Source of the DNA: Rhynochetos jubatus
Lineage: Eukaryota; Chordata; Aves; Eurypygiformes; Rhynochetidae
NCBI GenBank assembly: GCA_027574665.1
Contig: CM050666.1
Coordinates: 3,968,001-4,032,000 of the forward strand
Direction of reading: 5' to 3'
DNA: 64,000 nucleotides
The notes beneath the pieces are model-generated. The model was not told where the DNA came from. It was given only the letters and a program-made list of their open reading frames with translations, and searched no databases. Each line of letters begins with the position of its first letter. Position 1 is the first letter of the stretch. The position numbers and the translations under genes are program-made. This document shows positions 1 to 13,373 of this stretch, piece after piece.

Positions 1-2676
1 GCCAGCATAGTGCTGTCGTGCTCCAGTGTTACAGAGGAGCGTAACTTCAGTCAGGTCTTCCCATTGTCCTCCTCATTTCGCAGCATTTGCCACCGGCCAA
101 GAGCAAGAACGGGAAGCCCACCAGCTCGTTTCCTAGTCAAGTTTATCTCTCCGTTAAACCCACATTATTAGTGTTCATTCCCCACAAAGACCTTGGGCGC
201 TCCCCCGCGAATGCCAAGTGAGTCGGGTCACCATGAGGCTTTTCACTGGAGCTGTCCTGCTCTGTCCCTGGTTGAAGCTCGGACATGTGACGGTCACCGT
301 GAACAATCACAGCTGAACCCCGGGGAGGTCAAAGCGACACAGCCCTATAGTCTTGGACTCAAATAAAACTTTTAAACAAAGACATTGGGGTCTTTCTCTC
401 TCATCCCCAACCCCCCTCTGCTCCTCTTCGCTGCCCTCCCCCCTTTTTTCTTTGAAGAAGTGTGTGTTGATGTAAGTGGACAACACAGGGAGTCAATAAA
501 GGGGGTATCAGAGAGCCTGGGAGGAGATTGCCTGCAGCAACAGAGAAGACACAATTACTGCAACAACTGTCCAACCAACCACAGCCAGGAGACTCCACTT
601 AATCTAATTGAGTGTGAAGGCAGGCTGGAGACACAGGACCTGCTCCTCCACCCCCCCCTCCCATAATATAGACACTATTGGCTGCTAATTGGCGCCAGTG
701 GGCTGGTGCTAATTGTGCTGATGTCTTGGTCTGAGGACAGGCATGTGAAGGATGAAGAGGTCTGCTGGGAATAGGAGGAGGGGAGAGTGAGGGAGACAGT
801 GGTCATAAAAGTTGGAACAGGGCTTTAATTTCATATCAAATATTTAAGTAAGTGAGTGGAAGATCTGTGAACTCTCTTTGTGGTAACCCGCAAAAGGCCT
901 TGGAGAATACCACCCCCCTGCCTCCAGCCCTAGCCATGAGCTATCTGAAGTGCTGTGTTCCTCTTCCTCCCCAGCTTTGTTTAATTAATTGTGAGAATTG
1001 CTAACAACCCTTTATTCCTCTTCCTACCTTCTCTGCTTTCTGCCATTGCTGCTACTTCGTTCTTTATTTCCAAGATTCAGCTTTTCCAGCTCTAGGGCTG
1101 TCAAACATTTACTGGCCTTCATTGCATGGAAAGTTTGGCTGAACAGAATGACAGCTAAGGCTGTGATCGTGTTTATTACTCTGCAGTTGGATCAGGTCTG
1201 ATTTGTAGATGCAAGGCCGGGGTGAGCAGTGGTGACCGTGTGTGCTGCTGTTCCTTATAAAGGTCCAATCAAATTTCTGGTGGTGGAGATTTACGTGTAT
1301 CAGATGTTAGTAAGACTCATTTATGTAGGAAACGTTGATGTCTTAAATGAGCAGATATACATGGCAAAGTTAAAACATGTATTTACACTCCCAGTATGGG
1401 TATAATCATAACCTTATTGTTATATGGGAGTTGCCTATTTCATGCAGGTCATTCCTTTTTCTTTCTCACACAGAAGGCATTCTATCTGGCTATTAAAATA
1501 CTTATTGCTCAACCTTATTGTAGACAAACGTGTCCGCCGTGAACAGCAGTGCCTATGGAACAAGTTACTACATGCTGACCCTCTTTCAGCTCCTTACCTC
1601 ACAGCTCATGCTGGAGATGAATGTTGTCTTAGATTCACCAGTAGAGATGCTTGTGTGAGTGCTCTCCAGCCTGTCAGCCAAACCACTGTGGTCACTGGGG
1701 CAGTGAGCTTCTGAAGTGCATGTATGTGGGATGGTGGGGGCAGAAAGCTGGGGTTAGAGGCACTAATCATTTCCACCTTACAGCTGGATTTGGCAAAACG
1801 TGTCTGTCCTCTGTTGTCATGTTACAACTTAGTTGGTATAACTAGGTAGATAAAAAGTCATACTTCTTGCTCTATAGAAGTACGAGTTTTAGTTCTGTCC
1901 TGAGTTAGAACTGTTCCAGTGTACTGCACTGCAGTAGGAACAGGTCCGCTGTTGAGAGTGCATCTTTCAAATGTCTATTACAACGCCCAGAGTTGTGTTT
2001 GCAGGAGGTAGGTTGTTAACTTTGATATTTTAGCTATTTGATTTAGGCTGATCATATTTTCAATATAATTACATACATATTAATATGTATTTATGTAATT
2101 TTTCCGACTATGTCAAAGTTCTCAGTCTTCATCTGTCCAGGTCCTGAAGAGCAGCTCTTTGTTGTAGCACAGCTCGCTGTTATGGAACTCTGTTGTTTGC
2201 TTGGATATTTTCCCCTGAAATCCTTTGTTCGCTTTGTGCTCCCAAAGAACACCATATAACTTGCTTTTCTAGAATGCAGGTTGGCAAGGGCAGAAAGTGA
2301 TCTCCTACAATACATCTGCGATACATTATAAATAGTCATTTAAAAATACATACCTATACCAATTTTTATAGACCAAATCTGCACTAGTTATGTGTTTTAA
2401 ACCTCAACCTTGCTCCCCAAAAAACCCTGACCCCCTCACTGGACCAAGTTGCTGATATGTACAGCAATAATCATTTGAGCTAGGACCCCTGACTCAGGTC
2501 AGGACTGGAGCTGTGAATTGTGTCTGCATGCAGGCTTGCTGCTAAGATTTTAATCTCTACACAGGCAGCAAAAGTCTAGTTCAGGTGGTGCTGTGATGGG
2601 AGCAGGGCTCCTGTGGGAGGTGACTTGCTTACCACCCAGCTGGTGTGCTAGGTGAAGGTGTGAGTTTGGTGCATGG
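1..2676. other. No gene recognised; slightly GC-rich start
   Basis: Unique sequence. Positions 181-340 are richer in CpG than the rest and contain the partly symmetrical 'gtgacggtcaccgtgaac' and an 'aggtcaaag' nuclear-receptor half-site-like word at about 327. I see no splice-bounded coding exon. The small open frames at 385-666 and 998-1201 are low-complexity chance frames. Confidence 0.6.
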
Positions 2677-2720
2677 TAGAATACTCTTCACTCTAGTGAG
2701 TAGAATACTCTTCACACTAG
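2677..2720. repeat. 24-base tandem duplication
   Basis: The unit 'tagaatactcttcactctag' plus 'tgag' at 2677-2700 is followed at once by 'tagaatactcttcacactag' at 2701-2720. The copies differ by one base over 20, so this is a recent slippage duplication of about 1.8 units. Confidence 0.85.
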
Positions 2721-5700
2721 TTTAACCAAGGTAAATATCTTTACCAGTGATGACACAGCACACCAGCCTTTAATACATCCTAGGAACAAGTTGGCAATCT
2801 CCCTGGGCACCCTGCCATGTATTCTGGTTGCACCATTTGTTTAGAAAGTCCAAGTAATAGAACCTTGGAAATGCTGTACCTTGACTAGGGCATCGTCTTG
2901 CAGCCAGTTTCACCTGATTTCAGATCCTGTCTCTCAACTCCAGATGCTGCAGATATTAGTCCTGAGCTAAAACGGCCAGATTTTCAGGTGTTTTAATCTT
3001 TCCTTCCCTCAGTGTTTTAATGACAAAGTGACGTAGGTACCTGTATCTTGTTTTTGCAGGACCCAGGAACCTTGCGATGCAGTTTTGTGACTGACCTAAG
3101 ACGGTCTGATCGTCTGAAGCAGGGCAGTTCATCCAGAGGTATGCAGTCTCATCCCTGGCTGTGTGTTTCTGTCATCTCCTTTGAATGAAATCACATAATT
3201 CTGTGACTGTGAGTTGGATTTGAAAACAGAACTCCTGATTCTGTTGAAAGCAATTGTTTTCTTAGTATGCCATTAGTTTTCAACAGAATCAAGGAGTAAA
3301 TATGGATCATTCCTTGACAAAGGAAGGAGTGATCAGGAGAGAGAGAAATTATGAGTATCTTATTAGAAATCACAAATTTTTCATGTCCCTAGTTCCTCCT
3401 ACAAAGGGACCATAACCTTAACAGTCACTAGGGCCTTGCACTGCACACAACAATGCATAAATAACATTAAAGTTATCATCCTTGAACTGTTATAATTCAG
3501 TTACTGTTGTGTGGTATGTAATACAGTGATGACTTGTTTGGCCTCAAGGCGCTACTGCTATAAAATGTGCAATATTAAATAATAATTGCAGAAAGTACTT
3601 TAATAGGTTCTCTTGGTAGGATGTTCTTAATACTTATATATGTCACAGGCCACTGAATTCAGATAATAGTTTAAAATTAAATTTTAATGTACTGATATCT
3701 AGGCAATTTTAAGCTTTTTATAAATTATCACAATGTGCAGGTTCTCGGGTGAAAGGCTTACGCATCCAAAGTTCTCTGCCTCTTTCTTCCTCTCAAAATG
3801 TAATCACGGAACTGATGTATGAGGCCTTTAAACTCATTTGACAGCACGTCACTTTTACTAAGGAAGGCAGAAAGTGAGTGAAAGCTCTGGAGTGATTTGT
3901 TTCAAAACCAAAGTTCCAAATCCCAAGCTCATGAACAATCAGTTCTGTCTTACGATCAAAATATGCCAACCTCTTCCATGCAGACACAAACTTCTAGAAT
4001 ATGGCATCCTTAAGGTAGCCTGTAAGCTTGGTAGAAAAGCAAACCATTGTAGGTCACGATATATTGGGTCAGACTTGTACCAGGTACAAAAAAATTCTGT
4101 ACATGACTATTCCTTCTCAGTTCAGTCTTCCTCTCCAAAGGAGTTCATGACTTGTACAGGCTCATCATATCCTTTTCTCAGACGATGTGGCATTTACTCT
4201 AGAGCTATTGGTGGATCTACAGGGTATACAAAATATCTTGAGTACCAGAGCTTGAATTCTGCTTATTAATTGGCTTGGGTTATTTTCAATTTTTGCTATG
4301 CTGATTTGTAGATTAAACAGGTTGGGTAGTAGCAGGATCACTAGTGTTGATGGAAAGAAAGCAACCAGAACATGCAGTTAGGAGCATTGAGACTGTCCCT
4401 TTGTGGTTTTAGTTTGGCTTAATTCAGCTATAAACTTAATCCAACAAGCATAGTTTGGTTTCATCCCAATACCCACTGCTTGACCACATAACACTAGACG
4501 TTATGGAGATCTTATCTCTGAGCTCATTTCTTGAGTTAAATAGATCTCTTTTGTAATCTGTTGTAAAACTGAGCTTATGTCACTAAAAAGAGCATAACTT
4601 TGTGATGTTTGGTGAGGGATCTCCGTGCTCTGTAGCACCTGGATCTGAATCAGCAAGGCACTTGCAGTTGATGGACCGGTGAGCCTGGTGCTGACAGCTG
4701 GGCATGTACTTTGGTGCTTTGCTGAGTAGGGATGGACGTACTGTTATGTTTAAAATTGAACATGAATGCCCCTAGAGATGGGGTCTTGGGCAGGATCCCT
4801 GCAGCACTTTTGTCAGCTTCCAAGCATATAGTTCAGGAGGCTAAGCCCAGATCTCGTAAATAATAATATACACCTTCAAGTGTGAAACTCCCCTTTGGCA
4901 TCATGCTGAGTCTCTCTGGAACCTTTGAATCTATCTAACTGCTTTAAAAAAAGAGACTATCCTAAGAGCTTCCCTCTAGTTCAGCCTGGGAGGGGCATGT
5001 GGGGGTTATTTCTATGCAAAACGATAGATGACACATTTAATTGTTCTCTGAATTGAGAAAACATAAAAGCTGCTATTCTCATGGAAGTCAAGTAATAGCA
5101 GACTGCCTCCACATCTTTAATGGGAACAGAACAAAACTAATGCAGAGTCTCTGCTCACTTCAGTGGGCTTGGAATTGGGGCTTTAAGCAGAGGACAGTGT
5201 TCTCTGTGTCTTGGCTTCAGTAGTTAGTGCCAAGCATGGGAAACTGAAGAACTGATCCGTTCTATCAACTTGAGTCTTATTTTTCTTCCTTCAGAGGATT
5301 TCTGCATTTTATGTTGCAGTACTGTTTTGAAAGGCAACTGTGACCAAAGAATAAAGGGACGAACCCAATTCCACTGGCTTAAATTGCAGAATAATTTATC
5401 TTTAAAGCTACTCCCTCCATCCCATGCCTTTCCTCAGCACACGCATGTTAGGTGAATTCATTTGTGCTGAGAGATCGGTTTGACAGGCCTGATGATTCAC
5501 ACCTTCTGTTCAGCTTCCCACTTCAAACCAATGCAGGCTGAAAAAGGAGGGTTCATCAACGTGTGATTGCTGTAATTTTGACTGGGGTGGAAGCAGGATG
5601 TAGCTGAACCAAAGACCCAATTCCTCCATTAACCAGTGAAGAATTTGTTCCCTCACTGTGTTGTGTGATACATGTGAGATACTAAACGTAGACCTCACAA

Positions 5701-8700
5701 AATGTATTCTGTAGTCATCTCTGGCTTCCCTTTTAGACAAGCAAATTCTTACTGAGCTGCTCAGACTGCATAGTTGATGTGGTGATATCGTCACTACTGT
5801 GAACGTTCACTGGCCAGAGTATTGCAATGAGATAATTTTTACATGGTAAGTAGCTATTCATTACTGCTGCTTTGACATTAGTTGACACAAACACTCTCAC
5901 TGAAAGCTGGGGCTTAGAGCACAGCTAGCTAAATAGTGCTAAATGCGTGTGCATATTAAAGATCAAGGAGTTCATTATCTGCACTTGCAGGGGTGGGAAG
6001 GACTGAGGTTTCCCGAGTGTCTTTGCAAACCAATAAAAAGAAAATGCATCTTTGTACTCATAGCAAGAAACAACACAACAAACAGAAACATACACTCAAA
6101 CCCATTCAACCCAGCCGATGATGTGCAGTCCCTCATGACCACGCCAGAACATTTGCCCTTCTCAGGTGTAGGCACAAACGTACAAAGCGTATCGCTTGTG
6201 TTCGGCCGTTTCACTGCTGGATGTAGAAATGTGGCTTCAGAGCGTCAGTGTGTGTGTGTGCACCAAGTAACATTCGTATGCATCCATCCCTGCGCTTGTG
6301 AAAGCCACACAGAGGCACACGCAGCGCACACTGTCACGGCACACACATTTTTCCCCTTCTTTGTCAAAATAAAAAATCCCATTGATTTTTACTTTTCATG
6401 CTTCTGTTACTAGCTCCAGCTAACAACTGCCACTGCTGTTTCTTATCAATATTTGATGAGTAAGGTGAGGTGGAATGGAGAAGCCCTGTGAGTTTCTCCT
6501 TCTAAATGGTCTCTGTGAGGGTTGAGGGTTTTGTGGCTTATGTTTATTTTCTCTGTCTGTTTTACTGGGTCGGTTCAGGTCCTGAAGGTAACTTCTGCTG
6601 AAAGACAGGATAGAAATAGGACATCTCTCCCCTCCTCCTTCCGTTGTCATGCCTTTATCTCTCTGTTTGCACTCTTGAGTAGGCTCATTGATGATTCTGT
6701 GGGCTTTTGAGTTTTTAGATCCTCAGTGAAATTCGTGAAAAGTGGAAGGTCAAGCAACGCTTGTATGTACGTAGCTGACATAATATCTTAACTATTTTTG
6801 CCAAGCTTGATCCAGCTAAGTGTTCCCAGGAAATAAGCTTTCATTTTTAAAATTATCTTTCAACTCACAAAATTAATGACAGCCCTAGTACCTTACAAAA
6901 TTTTGCCTATAACAGTGAAAAAACCCCAAAAGGGGTAACTCCAGAATAGAGCAGCATGCCTTCAGGACATATCTTTGGGTTATACTTCTTCATTTATTCT
7001 TCAATTGCTGTGAAAAAGAAGTTTCAGTAGTGCCTGAGAGAGAATATTCTTTCTTGTGCTTAAGCAGCTGATACAACTTAGTCTGTGGAGGTGAGTGTAG
7101 GCTAAAATAAGGCCAAAGGTTTGTTCCTTATGAAGATGAGAATTCAGTGCTTTGCTCAAAACAGACAGCATTTCTGCAAATACTTTTCATACGAAAGAGC
7201 TGGGTCCTGGAGTGCGATATCCTGGAGGGCAGTCCATGGAGCATGACACAGTCGTCATTTCAGTGAGCGCTGTGTAAGTGAGACTAGTTGACAAGCAAAC
7301 CAGGCCACGCTTAGGAAACGCTGCAAAGCCAGTGTGTGGAAGCTTGGCATGTCGGAAATGCTGGGTTACGAGCACTGGAGAAAAAGGCTGCCAGCTATCC
7401 GGCTTCTGCCTTTGCCACCTTCTTTCTACGTTAGTGACCAGTTTGATCACAGGCAGTTGGGTTGTCAACTGCAATATAATCCCTGCAGCTGTGATGAGCA
7501 GAAACGTGCTGATGGCGTACCACAAAATGAGAGACTCGCCAGCAAACGCAGGCTGCTGACAAAACCAACGGAACTAGGTCTTGCTGGATGTCACTTGTGA
7601 ATGCTAACACGTGGAAGAAATACCCATAGCAGACTGTGCCACACAAACCTGTGCATCCTTCTGCAGTGTAACAAGCTGTCCTTGTGATGGAGGAGGGGAC
7701 GGAACAACCCCTAGCATCCTTCCCTGACAGACTGGTAGGGCTCATTGCAAGGAGATGGAGGCTTACCAGTTAGGTTAAATGTAGGCGTAGGCATCAGAAA
7801 CTCATGTGTGCCTTACGAGATTACAGCAGGGGAAACGCTGAAGAAGGAACTTGTAAGTCCAGAATAAAACCCCCTTGCTTTTAGTGCAGCCATCAGTAGC
7901 CATGCAGGAGTGACTGGCAGGTCACTTAAGGATCTGTGCAAGCCTCATATTCTCATGAGGCAAAGAATAGGGAGAGCGTAACTGCTTCTTTTTTTTCCTT
8001 TTCAGAATTACTGTGGTGAACATGACTGATTTTTTCCTGAAGGAGTCAGAATTTAATTCTAACTTTGAATTGTGAAGTCTGTTTAAATAAAATGCAACCT
8101 AAAATTCTGGGGAGACAGGAATAATAGGACAGATGGACTTTTCTTATCAGTCCCTCTGTATTGTGAGGATATATTCTTTGTTCTTACAGATTAGCAAATT
8201 CTACAAAGAAACTGTAAGACAAAACTAAAAGATGATTAAACAAAGGATCATTCCACTCCATTTTTTTCTTGATCACATATCACAACAAGCCGATGATGTT
8301 GTTAGGAGTCATTATTGCTGAATTTCTAATGACCCGTCACCTCCCTGGGGGTTGCAGGACCATTTCCCTCCAGGAAGCAGAGGTAGCTTGTGGGTCATTG
8401 CCTTGCTCCGGGGCTCGCAGTCAGAGCGGCTCTACTGTCAGCCTTAGAGGAAGGATACAGACCGGAGGAGAGCCGGCAAGACGCAGGCAACCAGTGTTAT
8501 TTTCGGACATCCACAGAGGCCTTGAGTCTCTCTCTGTTCATTAAAACCTATAAGCCCAAAGGCTGTGCAACTGGTGTGGCAAAGACCTTTGGGTTTTGAC
8601 CCCAAGCCAGGATTTCTTGCAGTGGTGGCTGCCCTTTCAGCCTCTGTTAGGTGTAAGGATCTGTTTGTTTTTCCAAAGAGGAAGCATGAGTGTCTTACTG

Positions 8701-10144
8701 TACTTCACATGTACATATGTCTAAAACTTCTAGAGAGTTTGAGAACACTTGTTTTTTTATGATAGAGAGGAGAATTTGCATATGACTCTTCTAAGGCCTA
8801 GTCGGTTATGGTTCAAGAATTTAATTGATTTTTTTCAGGAAATCCCCTCAGTTCCTGTGGAGGGGACACACAATTCATCTGTTCCCTCAGATGGAAGGGT
8901 CTGGATAATTAGTTAGAGAAATGGAATGAATAGCATCCACCAGATTTTCAAAAGATCTCTGCACCATTACTGGGCAGCAAAACAGGGTTAGTAAGTTTGG
9001 TTATGATTGGGGGGGCTTTTTCCCCCCCAGATAAGCTTTTTGTGTCACAGGTACTGCACTTTTGAAGCTTTCACTTTGGCTACTGAGCTCTGGGAAACCC
9101 GAGTGAGCTCCTTTGAAAAACGTGTCCCCCTTTGATCCAAGTGATCAATCCCAAAGTCCCATGCGGTGTGTGAATGGTGGCACAACTGAGGGTCTTGGCA
9201 GTTGCCCTTGCAGTGCAAGCGTGCTCTTTCCAACAGTTTGGGGGTGGCTTTGCAAACTTTTTTCCAGATTTGCAAGTGATTTAGAGCTCTTTTCAAATAG
9301 ACACATTTGGACAATCAAACACTTTGCTGTAGGCTCCTCAACTTAAAAGTTGAAGAGAATTCCCTGCCACTGGTTTGGTAATTCTGGGTAGGACTTTTGC
9401 ATTTGGATTTTTGTACGTAGACTTGCAGTAAGCGTGTGCTCTCATTTCTTAAGGAAAACCAATGGATCACTCTTCAGTTTGTGGTAAAAGAAAATAAATC
9501 AAGGAAAAATATTTTGTATTAAGCAAAATAATTTTTGTATTATTTCAGTGTGGTTTTTTTCATCTGAGTATGGTATGAAATTGGAAAGGTATCTAAGTCT
9601 GGGCTTTTTGGAAAGATGTGGAGGCTTCATTTCAAATATAAGTACCTAGGGATGTCTTACAGTTTCATGATTCTGTTCCTGCAGTGGCAAAGTTCAAGCC
9701 TCTCCTTGTTCTGCGCTGTGTTCTAACATAAATCTTGGGCTTGGCTGATGCGTGCTGTAAAATGCTGCGTGTTGAAGAGAAAGGAGGGAGTAGAGCCTCT
9801 CAGAATGCAATTCTTGCCGTGTTCCTGGGATGCTCTTGGGAGGACACGAGGATAAGCAAGCATGCAGAAATCTTGGCAGTTTTTTGTTTGTTGATTTCTT
9901 GTGCTGGGTTTTTTTCCCCAGGAGATGACTGCTTTTAATTCTCATCTCTGGCCCTCCTTCTTTTGTTGGTGATTTCAGGATTGCTGGTGTCCAGTGTTCT
10001 GGCTGTAGGCCATCTGGAAACCCTGTGCTGCACACACCGTTAATCCAATGCAGCCATACTCATTGCAGATCTACAGATGTTAACAAATCTGATTATCCTG
10101 TACAAGACTTGCAGAAAAGCTGTGGCTGCATCCTTAGAATTTAG
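2721..10144. other. Unique non-coding sequence
   Basis: I see no gene here. A short TG run ('gtgtgtgtgtg', about 6250) is the only simple repeat noticed. The 156-aa frame at 5943-6413 spans it, has no recognisable domain, and lies in unremarkable composition. A possible old repeat trace at 5130-5190 is listed separately. Confidence 0.6.
5130..5190. repeat. Possible old amniote repeat trace
   Basis: 'gcagagtctctgctcacttc' followed by 'agtgggcttggaattggggc' resembles the 'gacttcaatgggctttggatcaggc' text of the same class of palindromic amniote repeats. It is too short for a firm call. Confidence 0.28.
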
Positions 10145-10480
10145 TGAGAGTACCTGAAGGGGGCCTACAAGAAAGCTGGGGGAGACTTTTTACAAGGGCC
10201 TGTAGTGACAGGACAAGGGGTAATGGGTTTAAACTGAAAGAGGGGAGATTTAGATTAGATATCAGGAAAAAATTCTTCCCGGGGAGGGTGGAGAGGCGCT
10301 GGAACAGGTTGCCCAGAGAGGCTGTGGATGCCCCATCCCTGGCTGTATTCAAGGCCAGGCTGGATGAGGCTTGGAGCAACCTGATCTAGTGGAAGGAGTC
10401 ACTGCCCATGGTAGGGGGGTTGGAACTAGATGATCTTTAAGGTCCCTTCCAACCCAAACCAGTCTGTGATTCTATGACTT
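10145..10480 (+). mobile_element. CR1 LINE, 5'-truncated 3' end
   Basis: This is the 3' end of a Chicken Repeat 1 non-LTR retrotransposon, recognised from its characteristic text: a segment reading 'tttttacaagggcc', then 'gacaggacaaggggtaatgg', 'caggttgcccagagaggctg', and the terminal 'aaggtcccttccaaccc' followed by a short tail built on the CR1 ATTCTATG-type octamer. The frame 10144-10389 is open and reads as the C-terminal tail of CR1 ORF2, with the family pattern RKKFF, then RWNRLPREAV and a FKARLDEA-type segment, ending at a TAG. About 90 bases of 3' UTR follow. Everything upstream, including endonuclease and reverse transcriptase, is missing, as in most CR1 insertions because reverse transcription starts at the 3' end and stops early. 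It cannot move by itself. No obvious target-site duplication was seen, which is usual for CR1. Confidence 0.95.
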
Positions 10481-13279
10481 AGGATATAGTTTCACAGACA
10501 TTTTAAGCTGGCAGTGCTTGTGAAAAGTGTCCTGGCTGATGATTCTTGTCCTGTGCTCTTCTTACCCTGTGCTAGTAGTATAAGTCTTGAGAAAACCAAG
10601 GATGGTTGAATGTGGCTGCTTATGATATACTGATATGACGCATCTCATTAAAGCTGCTGACTTATCTACCCATCCTTTGGAAATCTAAAGAATGTACCGA
10701 CAGTCTGGGTCCGTCCTTTATTCCCCTGGACATTCAAAGCTGTGTGTTGACCAAAGAGTTCTGGAAGGTCTGGAGACCTTTCTCCTTGCAACTTTTGTTG
10801 ACCTTCTTCCTTGTAGGTCTCCTACTAGTGAGCAAGACACTGCTTTCCTCACTGTTTAGTGCATGTGAGGTCTGTGGGCAATGTGAAATCACTGTACAAT
10901 GCTGGCACCACATGTCTGTATGGGATGTCACACTGTGATACCAGCTTAATAAATATTAAAGAGAATTGGGTTATGTCATCTCTAACATACATCTTTCCCT
11001 GTTTCTTGAACCCAAAGTCCGTTTTGGATAGATACAGCGGGTTACTTTTCTCATAAGTCTTGCATCTAAAAGTTCTTCCAAGCACTGTAGTGATTAGGCA
11101 GCACATTAACAGGATATTGTGGGCACTACAGAAATCTCTGATCTGATTCTTCTCCCAGGTATTGTACCCAGAGTCCGTTCCAGGTGATGCAGCAATCCAG
11201 TTCAGGCTCTTGTCTGTCTTCCAAATGATTTAGAAAACCACATCCTTTCTGTGAAAGAAAAATGATCTCTCCATTTGTAATATCTTTCCTAAAATGTGCT
11301 GTACAATCATGTCACTAAAATATATGAGGCGAGAGAGCAAATATATTGAAAAATAGCACATACTTGGCCAGTTTTACTAATAAGTAAAATATACAGGTCT
11401 GTATATGACAACTGTATGTGTTGAAATATATTGAAAACATATTTGGATCATTTCATATAGACTGAAATCTTGAAAACTGGCCAAATCTGTAAAAAATTTG
11501 AGTCTGTGTTTTATATATTATATATTTTAAAATCATTTTCACAAATAGATAGCAAGGAAACTTGCTGTGAAGATGTGGGAAATACTAACCGTGCTTTATT
11601 TTTTCCTGATGGAAACCAGTGATCATGGATGCTGTGTCATTATAGACACTGCAGTAATAGTTAACGTGTCTGCTAGCTAATAATTTCTGTACTGGGCCTA
11701 GCACAAGGGTTCATTGATCTTAATAGAGACCACTCAGTAACAGTGAATTCTAACAGTAACGGCTCCCCTGGCATTGCTGGTGCTGATTTAAGTCCTAGCA
11801 TTTCTTCCCCTGCAGTCTCTTTGGATTAGCCTGAGAATAGATGGGGAAGTGGGAGTGAGAGGAGCTGTGACAGCTCTTAGGTGGAGGAACATGCAAGTGC
11901 TTGCAATTTCTGGAGAAATGAGAAATTTCTGGAGAACGAGAATTCAAACAGTGAGTCTTGGAGAAGGGATGTGACCCCTTAGAGAATGTAGTTGTCCTGG
12001 CCTTTGAATGAAAACAAGCATCTCAATTTATTGAGAGCTCCTTCTGGCATTCATAAGCATTCTCTAGGTAAGACTAGGGATGTCTGGATGTCCTAGATCT
12101 CTGGGAAGCGCCCTTTTGCAGTATAACACGTAACCTGATAGGGTTATCTGTGATTAGAGCAGAGCTGGAGGCACAGTGCAACTGGGATTCTCGTGTCCTT
12201 AGTGTTTGCTGAGTTTACTGTGATGCCCTGCTTTGAATACCCCAGTAAATGTAGAATAGCTGTAAATGCTGAATATAACCTTCCAAATCAGCACTGCTAC
12301 ACTCTGTCCCTAAAAGCCAGGAATTGCCCCTTTTTTGGAAGGTTGTCAGGGTCTAAATTATCCCTTTAAGTTTTTATGGGTGTATTGTTGTATCTCCGAA
12401 AGGCACGGGGCTGGAGACTAACTTTTTGCCAAGGAAGATCCAGGGCTTTCTCTAACTTTCCCTGCATGTTCTAGCAGCGGTTAGATCCCCAGGGAAGATG
12501 AGAGCTCCACTGAGAGCTCCAAATACACGTTGCATGTGCAGCACACACATTGTGTGTTCCTGGTTAGGGTTGGGATGGCTTTGCTGATGGACCTGTTATG
12601 TGTTGCCAGGGAAATGGTATTTATGGTGATGGCAATTGAAAGTAAATTAGTGTCCTCAAGTTAGAGTGATGAGTGCTCTAGAAACAGTGAGAAGCCGTAT
12701 GTGCCATTTCAAGACTGGAGGAGAGATGGTTCTGTGTGAGAGTTAGGTGGTAGAAACCAGCAAGTGCCAGGTTTCCTTATCCAAGCCAGAATAAGTTAGG
12801 GGCTGAGGGAGGAGAATATCTCATACAGAGAGCAGCTTTTAAAGGAAGACCACTGTTCCCCCAAGATGACCTTGCTGCCTGGTTTGGAGATGAATGGAAT
12901 TTCCTTTGGTTCTTTAAATTGTCCTATTCCTGTGTTAGGAAGAGCATTAAGGACAATTTGAGGTCCTAAATCTGGCTCACTGTGTAAATCATTCATCTCT
13001 CAAACAGGAGTCCTGAATCCTATGATACTGTTGACCAGGTGAATGTATTTTTGTCTACTACGCAATACAAAGTTTGTGCAAACATTTATTTGCATGCAGG
13101 AAGTTGGAGAAAGACCAATCTCAGACAGAACTGGAAGCCAGGTATATCAGGGATCCTGTCATGAGATGATTGATGAGGGGTAGGAGTGTCAAAATGACTC
13201 ATCACTGGTTTATTCTTCTGAGATCCCTTCTGCTCTCGACATTAACTGCTGTGAATGGTGCCCATGCCTAGAGCAAGGG
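10481..13279. other. Unique non-coding sequence with AT-rich block
   Basis: No gene seen. About 11280-11560 is distinctly AT-rich and holds the inverted repeat described separately. Around 12500-12530 a 13-base unit with 'gagagctcca' is repeated once. Confidence 0.6.
11364..11484. repeat. 12-base inverted repeat in AT-rich block
   Basis: TTGGCCAGTTTT at 11364-11375 and AAAACTGGCCAA at 11473-11484 are perfect reverse complements, 97 bases apart. The intervening and following sequence is AT-rich with several 'atatattgaaaa' words. The right-arm word occurs again at 34517-34528. This could be the terminal repeats of a small decayed DNA transposon, a transcription factor pair, or chance. Confidence 0.4.
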
Positions 13280-13373
13280 TAGTTATTATTCTTGTTCTGC
13301 AAAGCTTAGAGCTGGAACAACTCAACATCTCACAGCCTTAATGAAAACAAGGAGCAAACCAGAGTTCTTCTGA
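13280..13373 (-). repeat. Probable MIR fragment, antisense
   Basis: A degraded antisense MIR candidate. It reads 'gttattattcttgttctgca' followed by 'gagctggaacaactcaacat', 'ctcacagcc' and 'gagcaaaccagagttcttct'. The order matches the antisense MIR: ATTATTAT, 'ttttgcagatgag', 'gtcacacagc' and 'gaacccaggtcttctga'. Individual stretches are short, so this needs a profile search to be sure. Confidence 0.45.

Noticed and set aside
2370-2412. 'gaccaaatctgcactagtta' resembling a palindromic amniote repeat arm
   Set aside because: Too short and no matching second arm or centre.
6250-6345. TG/CA alternation as a microsatellite
   Set aside because: Only about six TG units, then scattered CA words; below a useful repeat length.
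5943-6413. 156-aa open frame, plus strand
   Set aside because: Passes through a TG/CA-rich stretch that gives Cys/Val/His-rich text; no family resemblance and no splice context.
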